Below, piece by piece: positions 1-11,219 of a DNA stretch of 64,000 nucleotides (positions within the stretch are counted from its first letter, which is position 1; the number at the start of each line of letters is the position of its first letter). Under the pieces are notes generated by a model that saw nothing but the letters and a program-made list of their open reading frames with translations, did not search any database and was not told the origin of the DNA. A program made the position numbers and the translations under genes. This stretch comes from Casuarina equisetifolia (Eukaryota; Streptophyta; Magnoliopsida; Fagales; Casuarinaceae), in NCBI GenBank assembly GCA_028551475.1, contig CM052357.1:17159931-17223930 (forward strand), read 5' to 3'.

Positions 1-196
1 ACTTACTTGCTATCATGATATTCTTTGATGACCTTGTGATAAAGGTTCTCACACTTAGGCACATATAAGCACCTTCTCTTTGTGAAGAGCAATCCATCTT
101 CTAACTAAAATTGCTTCATTTTGCCTTTTTTCACAAGTTGCTTTAACTGCTTGGCCACATAATCATGCGACATTCCTTCTTGTATTAGTAATGGAG
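1..196 (-). pseudogene. Chromovirus pol fragment (RNase H/integrase linker)
   Basis: Read on the minus strand, this stretch encodes the linker before the integrase zinc-binding region of a Ty3/gypsy element. The peptide contains the run EDGLLFTKRRCLYVPKCENL followed by a VIKEYHDSK motif, the usual entry into the H2C2 domain. One in-frame stop precedes it (KQF*LEDG). The same segment occurs at about 51.66-51.85 kb and 53.98-54.1 kb, so all three belong to one family. The fragment runs off the left window edge and on its right is joined directly to LTR sequence, without gag, protease or RT between them. The family assignment is secure; the exact lineage is inferred. Confidence 0.75.
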
Positions 197-607
197 TCAT
201 AAATGTGTAAATGTTACTTAGAATTTAAATGAGGTTCATTAAATTGAGACACTTATCTTTCCAAACCATAGATATTTTCATTAAGACTAATGTTACAATC
301 ATAAGTATGAAATCATAGCAGGAGTCTTTATTAAATATCATAATTGTTACACTTAGAGGTAGAAAAGTAACATTTCCCCCATTAAAAAGGTTAGTCACCC
401 TCTATTAAATTCAAATACAAGGAACATGTAAAAGGAAATAACAATAGGAACGACTTGAGTGGATGACCCAATAAAGAAACTAGGTAGGCTAGACTCATAC
501 TTGTACAGCTCAGTCCATTGGCCTGTACTACTAGTCTAGAACATGAAGGTCCAACTCGTATTGCATAACTTAGTCCATTGGCCCATATTGCTAGTCCAAA
601 ACATATA
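197..607 (-). repeat. Truncated LTR of the chromovirus family
   Basis: This stretch aligns by eye with 48.36-48.78 kb and 57.21-57.56 kb. Shared blocks start at ATAAATGTGTAAATGTTACT and continue through the conserved GTAACATT/GTAACACTT block and a duplicated CCATTGGCC...CTAGTC motif near the outer end. It lacks the roughly 250 bp that should lie on its left (the primer-site side), where it abuts pol sequence. The right boundary is approximate because the outer end carries two copies of the motif. Confidence 0.7.
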
Positions 608-660
608 GGCTCTTTAGATGCATTCATGTCCATGGCAATGCAATTGAATGTCTTGTCCAC

Positions 661-770
661 TAGCCTACAATAAAGTCTTTTGTGGTTGTAGCTTCACTAG
701 CTTACAATCAAGTCTTTTATAGTTGTAGCTTTACTAGCTTACAATCAAGTCTTTTGTGGTTATAGCTTCC
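661..770. repeat. 37-bp tandem repeat, three copies
   Basis: There are three consecutive units, at 661-697, 698-734 and 735-770. Each begins TAGC(C/T)TACAAT(A/C)AAGTC and ends in a GTAGCTTCAC-like block. The units differ by only a few substitutions. The array lies just outside the chromovirus LTR fragment and has no coding signature. Confidence 0.9.
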
Positions 771-2406
771 GATAATTGTTTTTGGAAATAAAAAGACCAA
801 GCTCCCTAAATAGCTCCCCATAACTGTAACAACAATGGTGACCCATTCTTGTAAAATGCTACACCTTTAAGAAAAAAAGAAGTTATAAAGGCCTTCAAAT
901 TACATAGTATTTTATCCAATTTCACCCATACATACCTTATTCCCTAAATGTTACTACACCACATAAATGGAGAGCTTAAGAAGCCACAATCATTTAGTCC
1001 CTACTAATAGATAAGATTTTTTAATTTGCTACTTGCATTATGGAATATTTTTAATCCCCTTACTTCTCTTCTCCTCCTATGAACCAGAACTTGTTAATTA
1101 TCTATAAGTTATCAAGGTGTTGTCATAATTGTGTCTTTGGATATGATTTATGTTTGCATATATTGTAGACATCACAAATTGTTTTCCATCCATTTGAACT
1201 ATTGGGTTTTATGATTTAACAAGAAAGAGGTTTTAATTGGTTAAGCTAAAACTCAGTCACCACTTTTTGAACCTCTAAAATGGTTCTTAGTGTTTATGAA
1301 AATCATACAAATGTAACAAGGATATAGGAAGCAAACTCTAAACAAGTAACACACTGATTTGCAATGAGACAGTGAACTATTATCAAGTAGTTGACAAACT
1401 AATCAATAAGTAAGACAACAAGCTAATATCAAGTAAAAGATAAGGTAATTAGCAACAAACAACAAGTAAGATCCAAGTCAATAGAGGGAAGAAAAATGCT
1501 AGATTTGCCACAGTGGTTCGGCACTCAGTCCTTGAATCCTAGGTCTACCATTTTCTCCTTTAATCTAACTAATTAAAGTCTCCTTTACTCAAACCATCTT
1601 AGGAGAAAACATTCTTCCTAATCGAACTAATTCCTCCTTAAAGGAGTTCTCAAGTACAATTACAAGATATGATCAAAAGATCATGTACCAGTGTAAATCC
1701 CTAAATAATGTAATAGTTTATGAGATATTGCTAATCAAAGGAGCTATTCAAGTATGAATAATGAAGATTAAAGCTCATATCATGAAACTCCCAAATTATA
1801 ACAAATTAGGGTTTTCAATTTCTCACAATGTTTATGTGCAATAAGTATTTTGAATGTAATTAGCACATAAATAAAGTCATACAAGGTACAATCGATGTTA
1901 TAATCAAAGAATAAACCAAATAATCAAATATCACTGAAACCTTGTGAGTCACCGATAGATGAACTAGCTTGAGTAAATGATTGAGTAAGCTCAAAGATTG
2001 AAACTTTGTTGAAAGAACACTTCAAATAGTTGTAAATCATAGACCCTATTTTTAAGAACAAGTTCTCTTATAGAAGATAAATCTAAGGCTTTTTAGCTTA
2101 AACCTGAACCCATAGCCTTCTTCCTATTAGAGCCTTATCATCAACCATCAAATCAACTTCACATCTCTTCTTTAAATAAAAAATTTGATGATTCTGACAC
2201 ACATCTCTTCCAAAATCATCTCATTGAGGATTCGATCACCTGAGGAGCTTGATGCCTCTCTCTTAGCCTTCATGTTTCAAATAAGGGTTAGGGCACACAA
2301 AGGTTGAGTCGCTTAAATGAACCCTCACTTAACTAAATGGTGCACTTTACTCTGATGCAAGCCATGAAACACTTAATCAAGCAAGCGGGCCATGAGATAT
2401 AGGCAC
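771..2406. other. Non-coding AT-rich stretch, no gene seen
   Basis: No frame has a sustained reading or a recognisable motif. The block around 1500-1640 (TTTGCCACAGTGGTTCGGC and onward) has the look of repeated plant intergenic DNA, but no terminal repeats or partner copy were found in this window. Confidence 0.5.
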
Positions 2407-2597
2407 AGGCCATGAGACATAGATGTGGGTCATGAGTTCAAGCTAGCTGTGAGTCCAAGCAGGCTATAAGTTACTTGATAAGTAACTTAAACACAAATGC
2501 AGGCCGTGAGTTACTTGATAAGTAACTTAAACATAGATACAGGCCATGAGTTACTTAATGAGTAACTTAAACACAGATGTAGGCCATGAGTAATGTG
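2407..2597. repeat. Minisatellite with 20-bp and 40-bp units, internal palindrome
   Basis: Diverged 20-bp units (2407-2426, 2427-2446) lead into three 40-bp units at 2461-2500, 2501-2540 and 2541-2580 and a partial one after that. Each 40-bp unit starts AGGC(C/T)(A/G)TGAG or similar and contains AGTTACTTGATAAGTAACTT, an inverted repeat able to form a short hairpin. The third unit has TTACTTAATGAGTAACTT. The period is exact across the three units. Confidence 0.9.
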
Positions 2598-3474
2598 CAT
2601 AATGAACCAAGCCCCAAGTTACTTAAATAGTCAAACAACACATAAGCACACAAGCTTAGATTTGTTCTAACACATGACTTCACTTGAATTAATATCAAGC
2701 TTGGATAAAAGCTCCTCATAAATTGATCTTTAAGTATGTTCCTACAAGTGCATAAAGTCAAGTATCATTTTTCTTTACTATATTCAAATATATTTTTCAA
2801 CATCATCCATATAAGATATTTCTCAAAGTCACTTTATGAAGAAATGTAAAAACTTAGTTACTTTATAATATCATTACTTGATATTATAATTTGTATGCAT
2901 TTTACTTCCTATGATTTTCTCTTGCACATATGAAAAATATTTTTCAAGAAATAATTCAAAAATAGATTTTGTCACAACAAAACCCATATTTTCCTACATG
3001 AACCTCTATAGTTATACTCTAATATGAACAATTTACTAGTTTCACCTTCACCTCATCTTTCCACATCAATCATATATGAGTATTATAATATTATAATGTA
3101 GCACATTGGAAAAACCCAATTTTTTAGCCATTGATACAAGATGCTCTCTTGTGTGTTTTGGCTCTAAGAGAGCTATTTAAGATACTTTGTTTTGCTTGGA
3201 TTCCTATTTAAGATCCTTTTCTTTTTTTTTTCCAAAGGACTTAATCCTTTGATATTCCATATGATAATACTAGACATTTAAAATGGATGGTTTTTCACCA
3301 ACCATTACAAGTGCCTTACTATTCATGATCATGCTAGTTTAGGTTTAATCTAACTTGAGGTTGTCCTCTTGGTTGCCTTTATTATCAATTTCATTCCAGC
3401 TCTACAAGGTCTCCTAAATTATACTTTCTACTACTTCCTTAAACTTCTCATCTAATAGTACCTTAAATCTATTC
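2598..3474. other. Non-coding stretch, no gene seen
   Basis: This is AT-rich sequence without a sustained reading frame or recognised motif. It ends at the left target-site copy of the LTR element that follows. Confidence 0.5.
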
Positions 3475-3479
3475 CTCAG

Positions 3480-4683
3480 TGTTCGGTGAAATTTAGATAC
3501 AAATGAACATGTCGAATAAGTAATATAATGATAAGAAAGATATCGTTCCACAAAGATTGGTGATTACTAAGCCAACTAATTACTAATGGTGAACAACTCC
3601 TGAAATTTATCTAACAAATCCAAATAATAGATAATATATTAACTAACTAAATCTAAGAAAACTAATTATACAAAATATCTTAGAGCATATAATTTCACCA
3701 TAACTATTAGGTATTAATATTCATTATTTATGCTTACAAGAGGGATAATATCTATGTAGTGGTGGAACTTTCTAATTTATGTACTATCCTATGTCTAGTA
3801 AACCTATTTAGCTCATTAATTCACTATATCTTTATATGTGAATTAAAACAAACCAAATGCATTAGGATCTATAAATATTCCCAGTTTACACTAAAAGCCA
3901 CACAAATAATATGACATATGTCTATCCATATTTAATTTATGGTTAAACATTACAAGAAGCAAATGCATATCATCTTTTGTCAGTCACAAATATACAAATC
4001 AAATCATTCAAGTGGTAGCTAATCACTTAAAAACATTAAACATAGTAACATGTAACTTCACATAAATAAAATACCTTACAAAACATAATAATCATAAGAT
4101 TCATACCATCATAATTAGGTTACATCATAGCTCTAACAAAAGTAAACTAAAATATAAAGAAATAATAAGAAAGAATAATAATAAGAAATAAAGAAGGCAT
4201 CTTTAATCCAAGAACAAGAAGTTTGTTGCCCTTTTTGTCTTCTCTTCAAGAAAACCTTAAGTTGTGCTCAATTTCCTCCTCCTCCCTTTCCTTTGCCTAT
4301 TCTCTTCTCTTAAATAGGGTTTAAGTTTAAACCTATCTCCTATCCTAGTAGAACTGGGTTTTGAACTTTTAAATTAATTGGATTTGAATTTCTAACATGA
4401 CTGATTTTTCTAAATAAATAAAAAAACCCTACAACAACGAAAAATCTAATAACAATCATCCAAAGCCCAAGCCTATCTTAACTCTCTTGATCTTGATATT
4501 ACGATTTTGCCACACAATAAGCATCATGTTTTCTATGTTCATTCATTTTCTCCTTGCCTGCTTGTGCTACATAAACAAGATAAATTTAGAAAAATAAAAA
4601 GGAGTTCAAATGTTTTTTCACAATTATTAAAGTTATTTATTGTCTAAAATAGGTAAAATAACTCTATAAAAATAGAGTTATCA
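3480..4683 (-). repeat. 3' LTR of the gag-only element
   Basis: It begins TGTTCGGTGAAATT on the plus strand and ends GAGTTATCA. It matches 8255-9484 along its whole length. The plus-strand right end contains ATAACTCTA-TAAAAA-TAGAGTTAT, a perfect 9-bp stem (4658-4681), which on the element's own strand lies directly after the initial TG. Confidence 0.92.
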
Positions 4684-4700
4684 AAACCTCCAAAGTTAAC
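4684..4700 (-). other. Polypurine tract of the gag-only element
   Basis: On the minus strand the bases just upstream of the LTR read AACTTTGGAGGTTTT, a purine-rich run ending at the LTR start. That is where the plus-strand primer is expected. The tract is weakly eroded. Confidence 0.6.
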
Positions 4701-6470
4701 ATTTTTCTAGTCCTCGAGCAAAAGCAATAAATAACATATGTTTTTGACAAAACCCTTTTTATGAAAGTCTCCCAAAATTGCTCAACTTAATAATTCAAAG
4801 AGAAATATAATTTTCATCCAAACACCACAATTGTTTCATAAGATAATATAGACTCTTAACTATGTTGACCACGTATGTGTGTGTGAGCCTTCATCTTTTC
4901 AACTATACGCATTCTAAATAAATTCACATAAATATGCAATCTATCAAAATCTTTAATCAAACCTCATAGGTTTGCTTTTCATTCCTCTTTCCACTAATGT
5001 AGGCCAATTATCTAACTAAGAATCAATAGGACTTTTATAAGCTTGTAATGTAAGGCTAGGTTAAGGGTAAGATGGAAGTCATTTAGGCTTAATTCACCCA
5101 TGAACACATTACTTTCTAAGAACTCATTAAAAACTCTTGTCACTTTTTACCATCACTATGCTCATTCTTTTCTGTCCAAAAATGCTTGATTTCACTTGGA
5201 TTCTAATACTCACAAAGCCACAATCATACTTGCATTAATAAAACAAGTAAAAGTACTAGACATGCAGTCACCACACTCTTGTCTTGCCAATTATTTCAAT
5301 TACTATGCTTAATGGCCTGATTTAAAACATTGAATGGGTTAAATATGATAAGGAATGATAAAAGGATTCCATTCTTGAGCAAATGTTGTACTTCCTTTTT
5401 TTTTGTAGCAATGAAATACTATGCCCCACACAATCATTGCAATCAATTTCTTTCCATGCTCCATCTTCCTTATAACAACTTGCAATTTCTTCTCATGCTC
5501 CATCTTCCTCTTAACCTTTGTTCATCTTAAACAAACTTCCATCCTACAAGTTAACATGTTCATGGGCATAGGACAATAAGATAAGTTGTTCAAGGCTTAT
5601 GGCTATATATATGTGGGTGTCGTAAAAAAAAAAATCAAGATAAGAATTAAGGCTCAGTAGGGTGACAAGTGATAAATAAATAGGGTTAGCTTGAAAGGCT
5701 CAAACAATCCAAAGAATGGCCTAAATCATTTTCTCAATTAGATGCAGCCTAGGATTTCGCCTTAAAAGAAAATCAAACAAATTCTAAGATCTGGGTGAGA
5801 TCTAAGAAAATCACATACTTCACATGAATGTTCTCTAGAGATACACACAATTTTAAAAATGAAGGACTTTTAGTGCTTAATAGATGGATCAACATAATCA
5901 GAATCACACTTATCTCACATCATAATTGCAGGTTTAAACAAAATCTACACCTCTCTAAGAATTGCTAAAGAAAATTTAAAAATCAGATTTAGCACAAAGG
6001 TTCTTTCCCTACCCCTAAACTTGAATGAAGCATTGTCCTCAATGCAAAAGCAAAAGAAAATAATAATAAAGAAGGACTAAGGAAACTCTCCTGATTCTAA
6101 GTTATGTCAAGGAAACTCCCCTGTGAGGAAAAATGTAGTGGCAAACTTCCAACAAAAGACTAAAATGAAAATGCATGGGTTGCCTCCCAAAAAGTGCTTG
6201 CATTATAGTTTTCAGCCAAACTATCTTGGATGTTGTTACTCAATGAGGATGAAACTGTAATAGTTTAGGAGATAGCTTGTGTTGTAAAACAGTTGAGCAC
6301 TCTTCAATCAACCTCTTTGTCTCATATATTTCCAGCTTCGTTTTGTTATCCAATATCACTTTCAACAATTTTGCACAATTAGATATTTAAACTAAAGCCT
6401 CTATAAAAGGAATGTTAATATATAGTTTTAAAGATATATCAAGGAATTCCAAAAACTACTTATCTTGTTC
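4701..6470 (-). other. Internal non-coding region of the gag-only element
   Basis: This 1.8-kb stretch lies where protease, RT and integrase would be in an autonomous Athila or Tat element, but no such motif could be read in any frame. It holds a 39-bp direct duplication at 5444-5482/5483-5521 (CAATTTCTTTCCATGCTCC and its repeat). The rest appears non-coding. Confidence 0.55.
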
Positions 6471-8022
6471 ACATTGTTGGAATCTCTAGGGAGATGGAGC
6501 TGGAGGCATAAAGGGTATTAGATTTTCTGGAACAAGCTTGCTCCTAGGTGCCTCCTTAAGTTGTATGCTGACATCTTTATCATTATCTTTGAGACTCTCC
6601 TTGTCATCATTAACTTCTCCTACTTGCTTGCCATATGTTAGGGTTATTGCCTCTACGGTATCTATAGGGCTTTTCTCTACATTGTTAGGCAAAAGACCCT
6701 ATTGATTATCTAAGATCATGTTGATCAGCTAACTCATCTGCACCTCTACTTTTCTGATTAAAGCTTCTTGATTTTGAAAGCTCACCTCTTGGTGTAGAAT
6801 TCTCGCTTCAGTACTCTTCATAAACTTTTGTGTGGTGATGGCTAGGTTGCTGACTATATTATCTCTAGGGCTTTCCTCCATATTGCTAGGCAAAAGACCC
6901 TCTTGTCTCTCTAAAAGCATGTTAACCAATTGACCCATTTGTAACTTTAATTTTTTGATTGAAGCTTCTTGATTCTAAAATCTTCCTTCAGTCTTCTTCA
7001 TAAAGTTTTGTGTGATGATGGCTAATTTGGTAACTGTATCCACTAATTTAGGCTTTTCCTCTTTTGTTTGCTTAAATGTTGGTTGTGGTCTTATCTCATT
7101 TGGGTTACTACATGAAAAAGTTTGATGGTTGTGCCATCTAAAATTATACATGTTAGAGTAAGGATCATTTTGTGATCTACTCAGAATCCCAACAAAATTA
7201 GCATATTCATTATATTGAGCATAAAGGTTACCTACTGTACATTTAATGCTTACATGTCCTTCACCACAAAATTCACATTCTCTACTCTGAATTTTCACAA
7301 CTAGAGTACTTAGGTTATCAATCTTCTTATTAAGCACTTCTAATTGTACGCACATTGCGGTGAAGATATCTACTTCATAGCAATTGAATGCCATCTCCTC
7401 TAAAAGCTCATATGCCTCTTCTAGGGTTTTGTTGTGCAAAGACCCTCCTACAGTTACATCAATTATGAAATCGAGATTTGTACTAGACCCATCATAAAAA
7501 GTTTGTACCTGTAACCATATGGGTAGTCCATGATGTGGACATCTCCTTTAAAGTTCCTTGAATCTTTCCCAAGCTTTATACAATGATTCATTATCCATCT
7601 GTGCAAAAGTGATAATATCTTTGCATATTTTTACAGATTTTGCAAAAGAAAAGAACTTACGAAGAAATTTCTAAGCTAAGTCATTCTATGTAGTAATTAA
7701 TCCTGTAGGAAGAGAAAAGAGCCAACTTTTAGCTTTGTCTCTAAGAGAAAATGGAAATAGTCTTAACCTAATAGCATTATCTGTGACTCCATTGTATTTT
7801 ATTAGGTCACAAATTTCAAGGAAGGCTTCAATGTGAGCATTTGGATCATTGTTTGGTAGCCTACTAAATTGCAAGGAGTTCTGAAACATTTGGATGAGTG
7901 CTGGCTTAATCTCAAAGTTGTTTGCCTAAATTTCAGGCCTCTTAATACTTGATGAGGCATCCCAAAATGTTGGTGCAACATAGTCTTTTAAAAGTCTATG
8001 TGTACCATTATTTTTGTCCATC
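6471..8022 (-). pseudogene. Athila/Tat-type gag, broken
   Basis: The minus-strand start at 8022 gives MDKNNGTHRLLKDYVAPTFW, the usual N-terminus of Athila-like gag, and it is stopped after about 31 codons. The capsid core follows at 7889-7686: NDPNAHIEAFLEICD, then IRLRLFPFSLRDKAKSWLFS, both hallmarks of the Retrotrans_gag fold. Next, after 7439, come NKTLEEAYELLEEMAFNCYE and a zinc knuckle CEFCGEGHVSIKC (CX2CX3HX4C) that keeps all its ligands. The C-terminal part (6938-6490) carries the MGQLVNMLLERQEGLLPSN motif and a PKLVP-like proline segment (KLVPENLIPFMPPAPSP). Several stops and frame changes make it non-functional. The product would be the structural protein of the particle. Confidence 0.85.
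6640..7030 (-). repeat. 201-bp tandem duplication inside gag
   Basis: The block encoding QMGQLVNMLLERQEGLLPSN (from 6938) recurs 201 bp downstream (from 6737) as a diverged version with two stops (LINMILDNQ*GLLPNNVEKS). The preceding ITTQKFMK...QEA block also occurs twice (about 7020 and 6840). The duplication is old, since the copies differ at many sites. Confidence 0.7.
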
Positions 8023-8226
8023 TTTGTTACTTAATCTTTTAGCAATAACAACTTAACAAGGAATTTCTTTTTAAAATAAAAATAATAGAGCAAAATAAAA
8101 ATAAAATAAAATAATGATTTTTTTTCAACAATTAAAAAAAACGAATTTTATTTTTTAAAAAGATAAAAGCTAGATTAAACCTAAAAATTATTCAGTATTA
8201 ATATTAATCAGTAGTAAAACAACCAA

Positions 8227-8244
8227 TTCCCAGCAATGGCACTA
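8227..8244 (-). other. Primer-binding site, tRNA-Asp type
   Basis: On the minus strand, about 11 bases inside the 5' LTR, the sequence reads TAGTGCCATTGCTGGGAA. This is the tRNA-Asp complementary site found in Athila and Tat elements, with several G-to-A and C-to-T changes at former CpG positions. The identification rests on position plus this similarity. Confidence 0.75.
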
Positions 8245-8254
8245 AAAACTTATT

Positions 8255-9484
8255 TGTTGAAATTCTACATGCAATTATACATGTCGAACAAGTAATATAA
8301 TGATGAGTAAGATCTCATCCCACAGAGATTGGTGATTACTAAGCCAACTAATTACTAATGGTGAACAACTCCTAGAATTTATCTAACAAATCCAAATGAT
8401 AGATGATATATTAACTAACTAAATCTAAGAAAACTAATTATACGAAATATGTTAGAGCATATGATTTCACCATAATTACTAGGTATTAATATTGATTATT
8501 TATGCTTGCAAGAAGGATAATATCTATGTGATGGTAGAACTTCCTAATTTATTTGCTATCCTATATCTAAGTATAGCAAACCTATTTAGCTCATTAATTC
8601 ACTATGTCTTTATATATGAGTTGAAACAAACCAAATGCATTAGGATCTATGAATATTCCTAGTTTACACCGAAAGCCACACAAATAATATGGTATATGTC
8701 TATCTATATTTAATTTACAGTTACACATTACAAAAAGCAATTGCATATCATCTCCTGTCGGTCTCAAATATACAAATCAGATCATTCAAGTGATAACTAA
8801 TCACTTAAAAGCATTAAACATAGTAATATGTAACTTCACATAATTAAAATATTTTACAAAACATAATAATCATAAGATTCATACCATCATAATTAGGTTA
8901 CATTGTAGCTCTAATAAAAGTAAATTAAAACATAAAGAAATAATGAGGAAGAATAATAATAAGAAATAAAGAAGGTATCTTTAATCCAAGAACAAGAAGT
9001 TTGTTGCCCTTTTTGTCTTCTCTTCAAGGAAACCTTGAGTTGTGCTCAATTTCCTCCTCCTCCCTTTCTTTTGCCTATTCTCTTCTCTTAAATAGGGTTT
9101 AGGTTTAGACCTATCTCCTATCTTGGTAAAACTGGGTTTTGGAGACTTAAAATGATTGGATTTTGAACTCCTAAATTAATTGGGATTTAAATTCCTAACA
9201 TGACTAGTTTTCTAAATAAATAGAAAACCCAATAACAGCAGAAAATCTAATAACAATTATCCAAAGCCCAAGCCCATCTTAACTCTCTTGATCTTGATAT
9301 TACGATTTTGCCACACAATAAGCATCATGTTCTCTATGTTCATTCATTTTCTTCTTGCCTGCTTGTGCTACATAAACAAGATAAATTTAGATAAATAAAA
9401 AAGAGTTCAAATGTTTTCTCACAATTATTAAAGTTATTTATTGTCTAAAATAGGTAAAATAACTCTATAAAAATAAAGTTATCA
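8255..9484 (-). repeat. 5' LTR of the gag-only element
   Basis: It begins TGTTGAAATTCTACATGC on the plus strand and ends AAAGTTATCA. It aligns end to end with 3480-4683. The plus-strand right-end stem is present with one mismatch (ATAACTCTA / TAAAGTTAT). Confidence 0.92.
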
Positions 9485-9489
9485 CTCAT

Positions 9490-9769
9490 CCATTTGTCTA
9501 CTCTTATGTTCTCATTTATTGTTATCTATAAGTTCTCTAAGTTTGTCACATCACTTGGTTAAGTTGTTTGAATGTCCTCATATGTTTGTCCCATCCTTAT
9601 AATGTCATCCTTAAGCTTCTCCATACATCTTGACGTCTATCCTTCCATATCTATCTTGTTTCCAAATTTAAAAGAGTTTAGATTATGCGGTTTTTATGCT
9701 AGAATGGTCTTTAGGACATGCTATTAAACACCTTCCAATCACCCATATTAGGCTAATTTTTTAGCAGGC
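9490..9769. other. No gene seen
   Basis: Unique-looking AT-rich sequence to the right of the gag-only element, without a sustained frame. Confidence 0.5.
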
Positions 9770-10060
9770 ATTATGTAGTGCATGCCATGTTGGGCTATGG
9801 GCACTTTGCTACACACATCATGTAGGCTTGAGATAGCAAAATGGCACACCTCATGTGTGTTGCACAGAAGATGCTAGTCCACAATGCATACTTGCTACAT
9901 GTTGTGCACTTGTTGTGCATCACATGCAACAAACATATATGTAGTATGCACTTATTGTACATTACATATGTGATGCATGTCCAAGTTGTGTGCCATGTAT
10001 GGGAGACAAGTTTCCTTTGTGCACCTATGCAATGCATGATGATTGAGCAACAACACCCAT
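9770..10060. repeat. Cryptically simple TGCA/CATG-rich stretch
   Basis: The stretch is made of scrambled TGCA, CATG, TTGTGCA and ACATGCA words, mostly alternating purine and pyrimidine. Because these words are self-complementary, both strands carry long open frames over the same bases (9795-10037 minus, 9841-10071 plus). Both predicted peptides are Cys/His/Met-rich and are a composition effect, not genes. Confidence 0.7.
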
Positions 10061-10070
10061 TTTTGGCTTA

Positions 10071-11219
10071 AAGGCCTTTTGTCAAACATCTAGCATGTAA
10101 CCATGAAGTTCCTCATTGCTCACACTATTTATGCCTACATTGTGCACAACATCTCCTACATTTATCTTTGATGCATTCTATTGAGCACCTAGATTGTGGC
10201 CATGAAGTTTGTGACATTGCTAGCAGTTATGACCTTATAGCTAGTAATGGGTGTAATTTCGAAACCTTGGGGATATCTAGAAGTTGCATTTTTGTGATCT
10301 GCAATAACATTGTAGTTTCAAATGATTTGCGAAGGAGGATTTTCTAATGGTTGCATAGTTGGCCACCATTAAAATGCTAAGCTTAGGTTGGGTGGCCCTA
10401 GTAGTCGTTTTGGCAACCATTATGGCACTAACAAAGGCTAAAACCCTAGCAAACTCATGATCCATTCACAAACCACATGCAAATTCATGATGCGGTCAAT
10501 GCTTAGTGCATGCGTAGTCAATGCATGGTCAACTTGAAGTTAATGGACAAAGGGCATGGAGCCCTACATGAAGAATGCACTAGGGACCTCCAACATGCCT
10601 ATTGCCTTGACAACATCTTCCACCTTAGCCAAACTTTCTACCTTTGCCTATGTTGCTATAATCATGACCCCTATTAACCTTACATGACTTTAAACTTCAA
10701 TACTCGACTTATGCACTTGACCTTCCCATTTTTCCTTGGGCCCTTTATTCCCATTTCCTTCTATTAGCTTTGATAATCTCACTTCTATTATTGTTATTTT
10801 ACTATCCCCATTTGCTTCATTAGGGAGCTTGTACCTATCATGAAGTTCATATGAGTTAAAGGCCTTAATAGCCAATCTCACTTAGTTGCAAACAAATGTA
10901 CAAGAATAAATATTAGGCCGACGATATTATTAAGACTTCATTCATAGTAAAACATTTTATTTAGAAAGAAGGTATAAATTACATAGGTATCTTCTCTTTT
11001 ATACTTAAAAATGGTTATTGTGTTTTTTATTAACACAATTCTTAGTGTTTGTTATTTGTTGAACCTCTTTTTTATATGAATGTTTAGAATATATTCCACT
11101 ATAGTGATCTTGACGAGGTATATATGAAATTACCTAGTTTTTGCAATCAAGGAAAGGGAAATGTATTTATATTGTGAAAATCCTTATATTAACTAAAGTT
11201 GTCTCATATGGCATGCCAA
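10071..11219. other. No gene recognised
   Basis: Short frames occur on both strands (for example 10277-10465 and 10690-10881, minus) but match no motif I know. TGCATG words persist to about 10,530. The part from 10.9 kb may be the eroded lead-in to the copia fragment that follows. Confidence 0.4.

Larger units (their letters stand above)
3475..9489 (-). mobile_element. Gag-only Athila/Tat-like LTR retrotransposon, complete ends
   Basis: Two LTRs (3480-4683 and 8255-9484) start TG and end CA and frame a 3.57-kb internal region. The flanking pentamers are ctcag (3475-3479) and ctcat (9485-9489), a 5-bp target duplication with one mismatch. A primer site like the 3' end of tRNA-Asp sits next to the right LTR and a purine tract next to the left LTR, so the element reads on the minus strand. 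The only coding relic is a gag of the Athila/Tat type; no RT, integrase or RNase H could be found in 4.7-6.4 kb. It is therefore a non-autonomous, gag-only derivative. The LTRs match at about nine bases in ten over the first 175 bp compared by eye, so the insertion is old. Two more LTRs of this family occur at 49.87 and 59.84 kb. Confidence 0.88.

Noticed and set aside
1240-2340. Possible LTR-type repeat around TTTGCCACAGTGGTTCGGC
   Set aside because: No partner copy, primer site or target duplication in the window, so it was not called as an element.
9795-10071. Overlapping open frames on both strands rich in Cys, His and Met
   Set aside because: They come from self-complementary TGCA/CATG words; neither peptide has a domain and the frames mirror each other.
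11088-11215. Possible copia RT upstream of the RNase H fragment
   Set aside because: No RT box could be read in any frame; only the RNase H landmarks are convincing.
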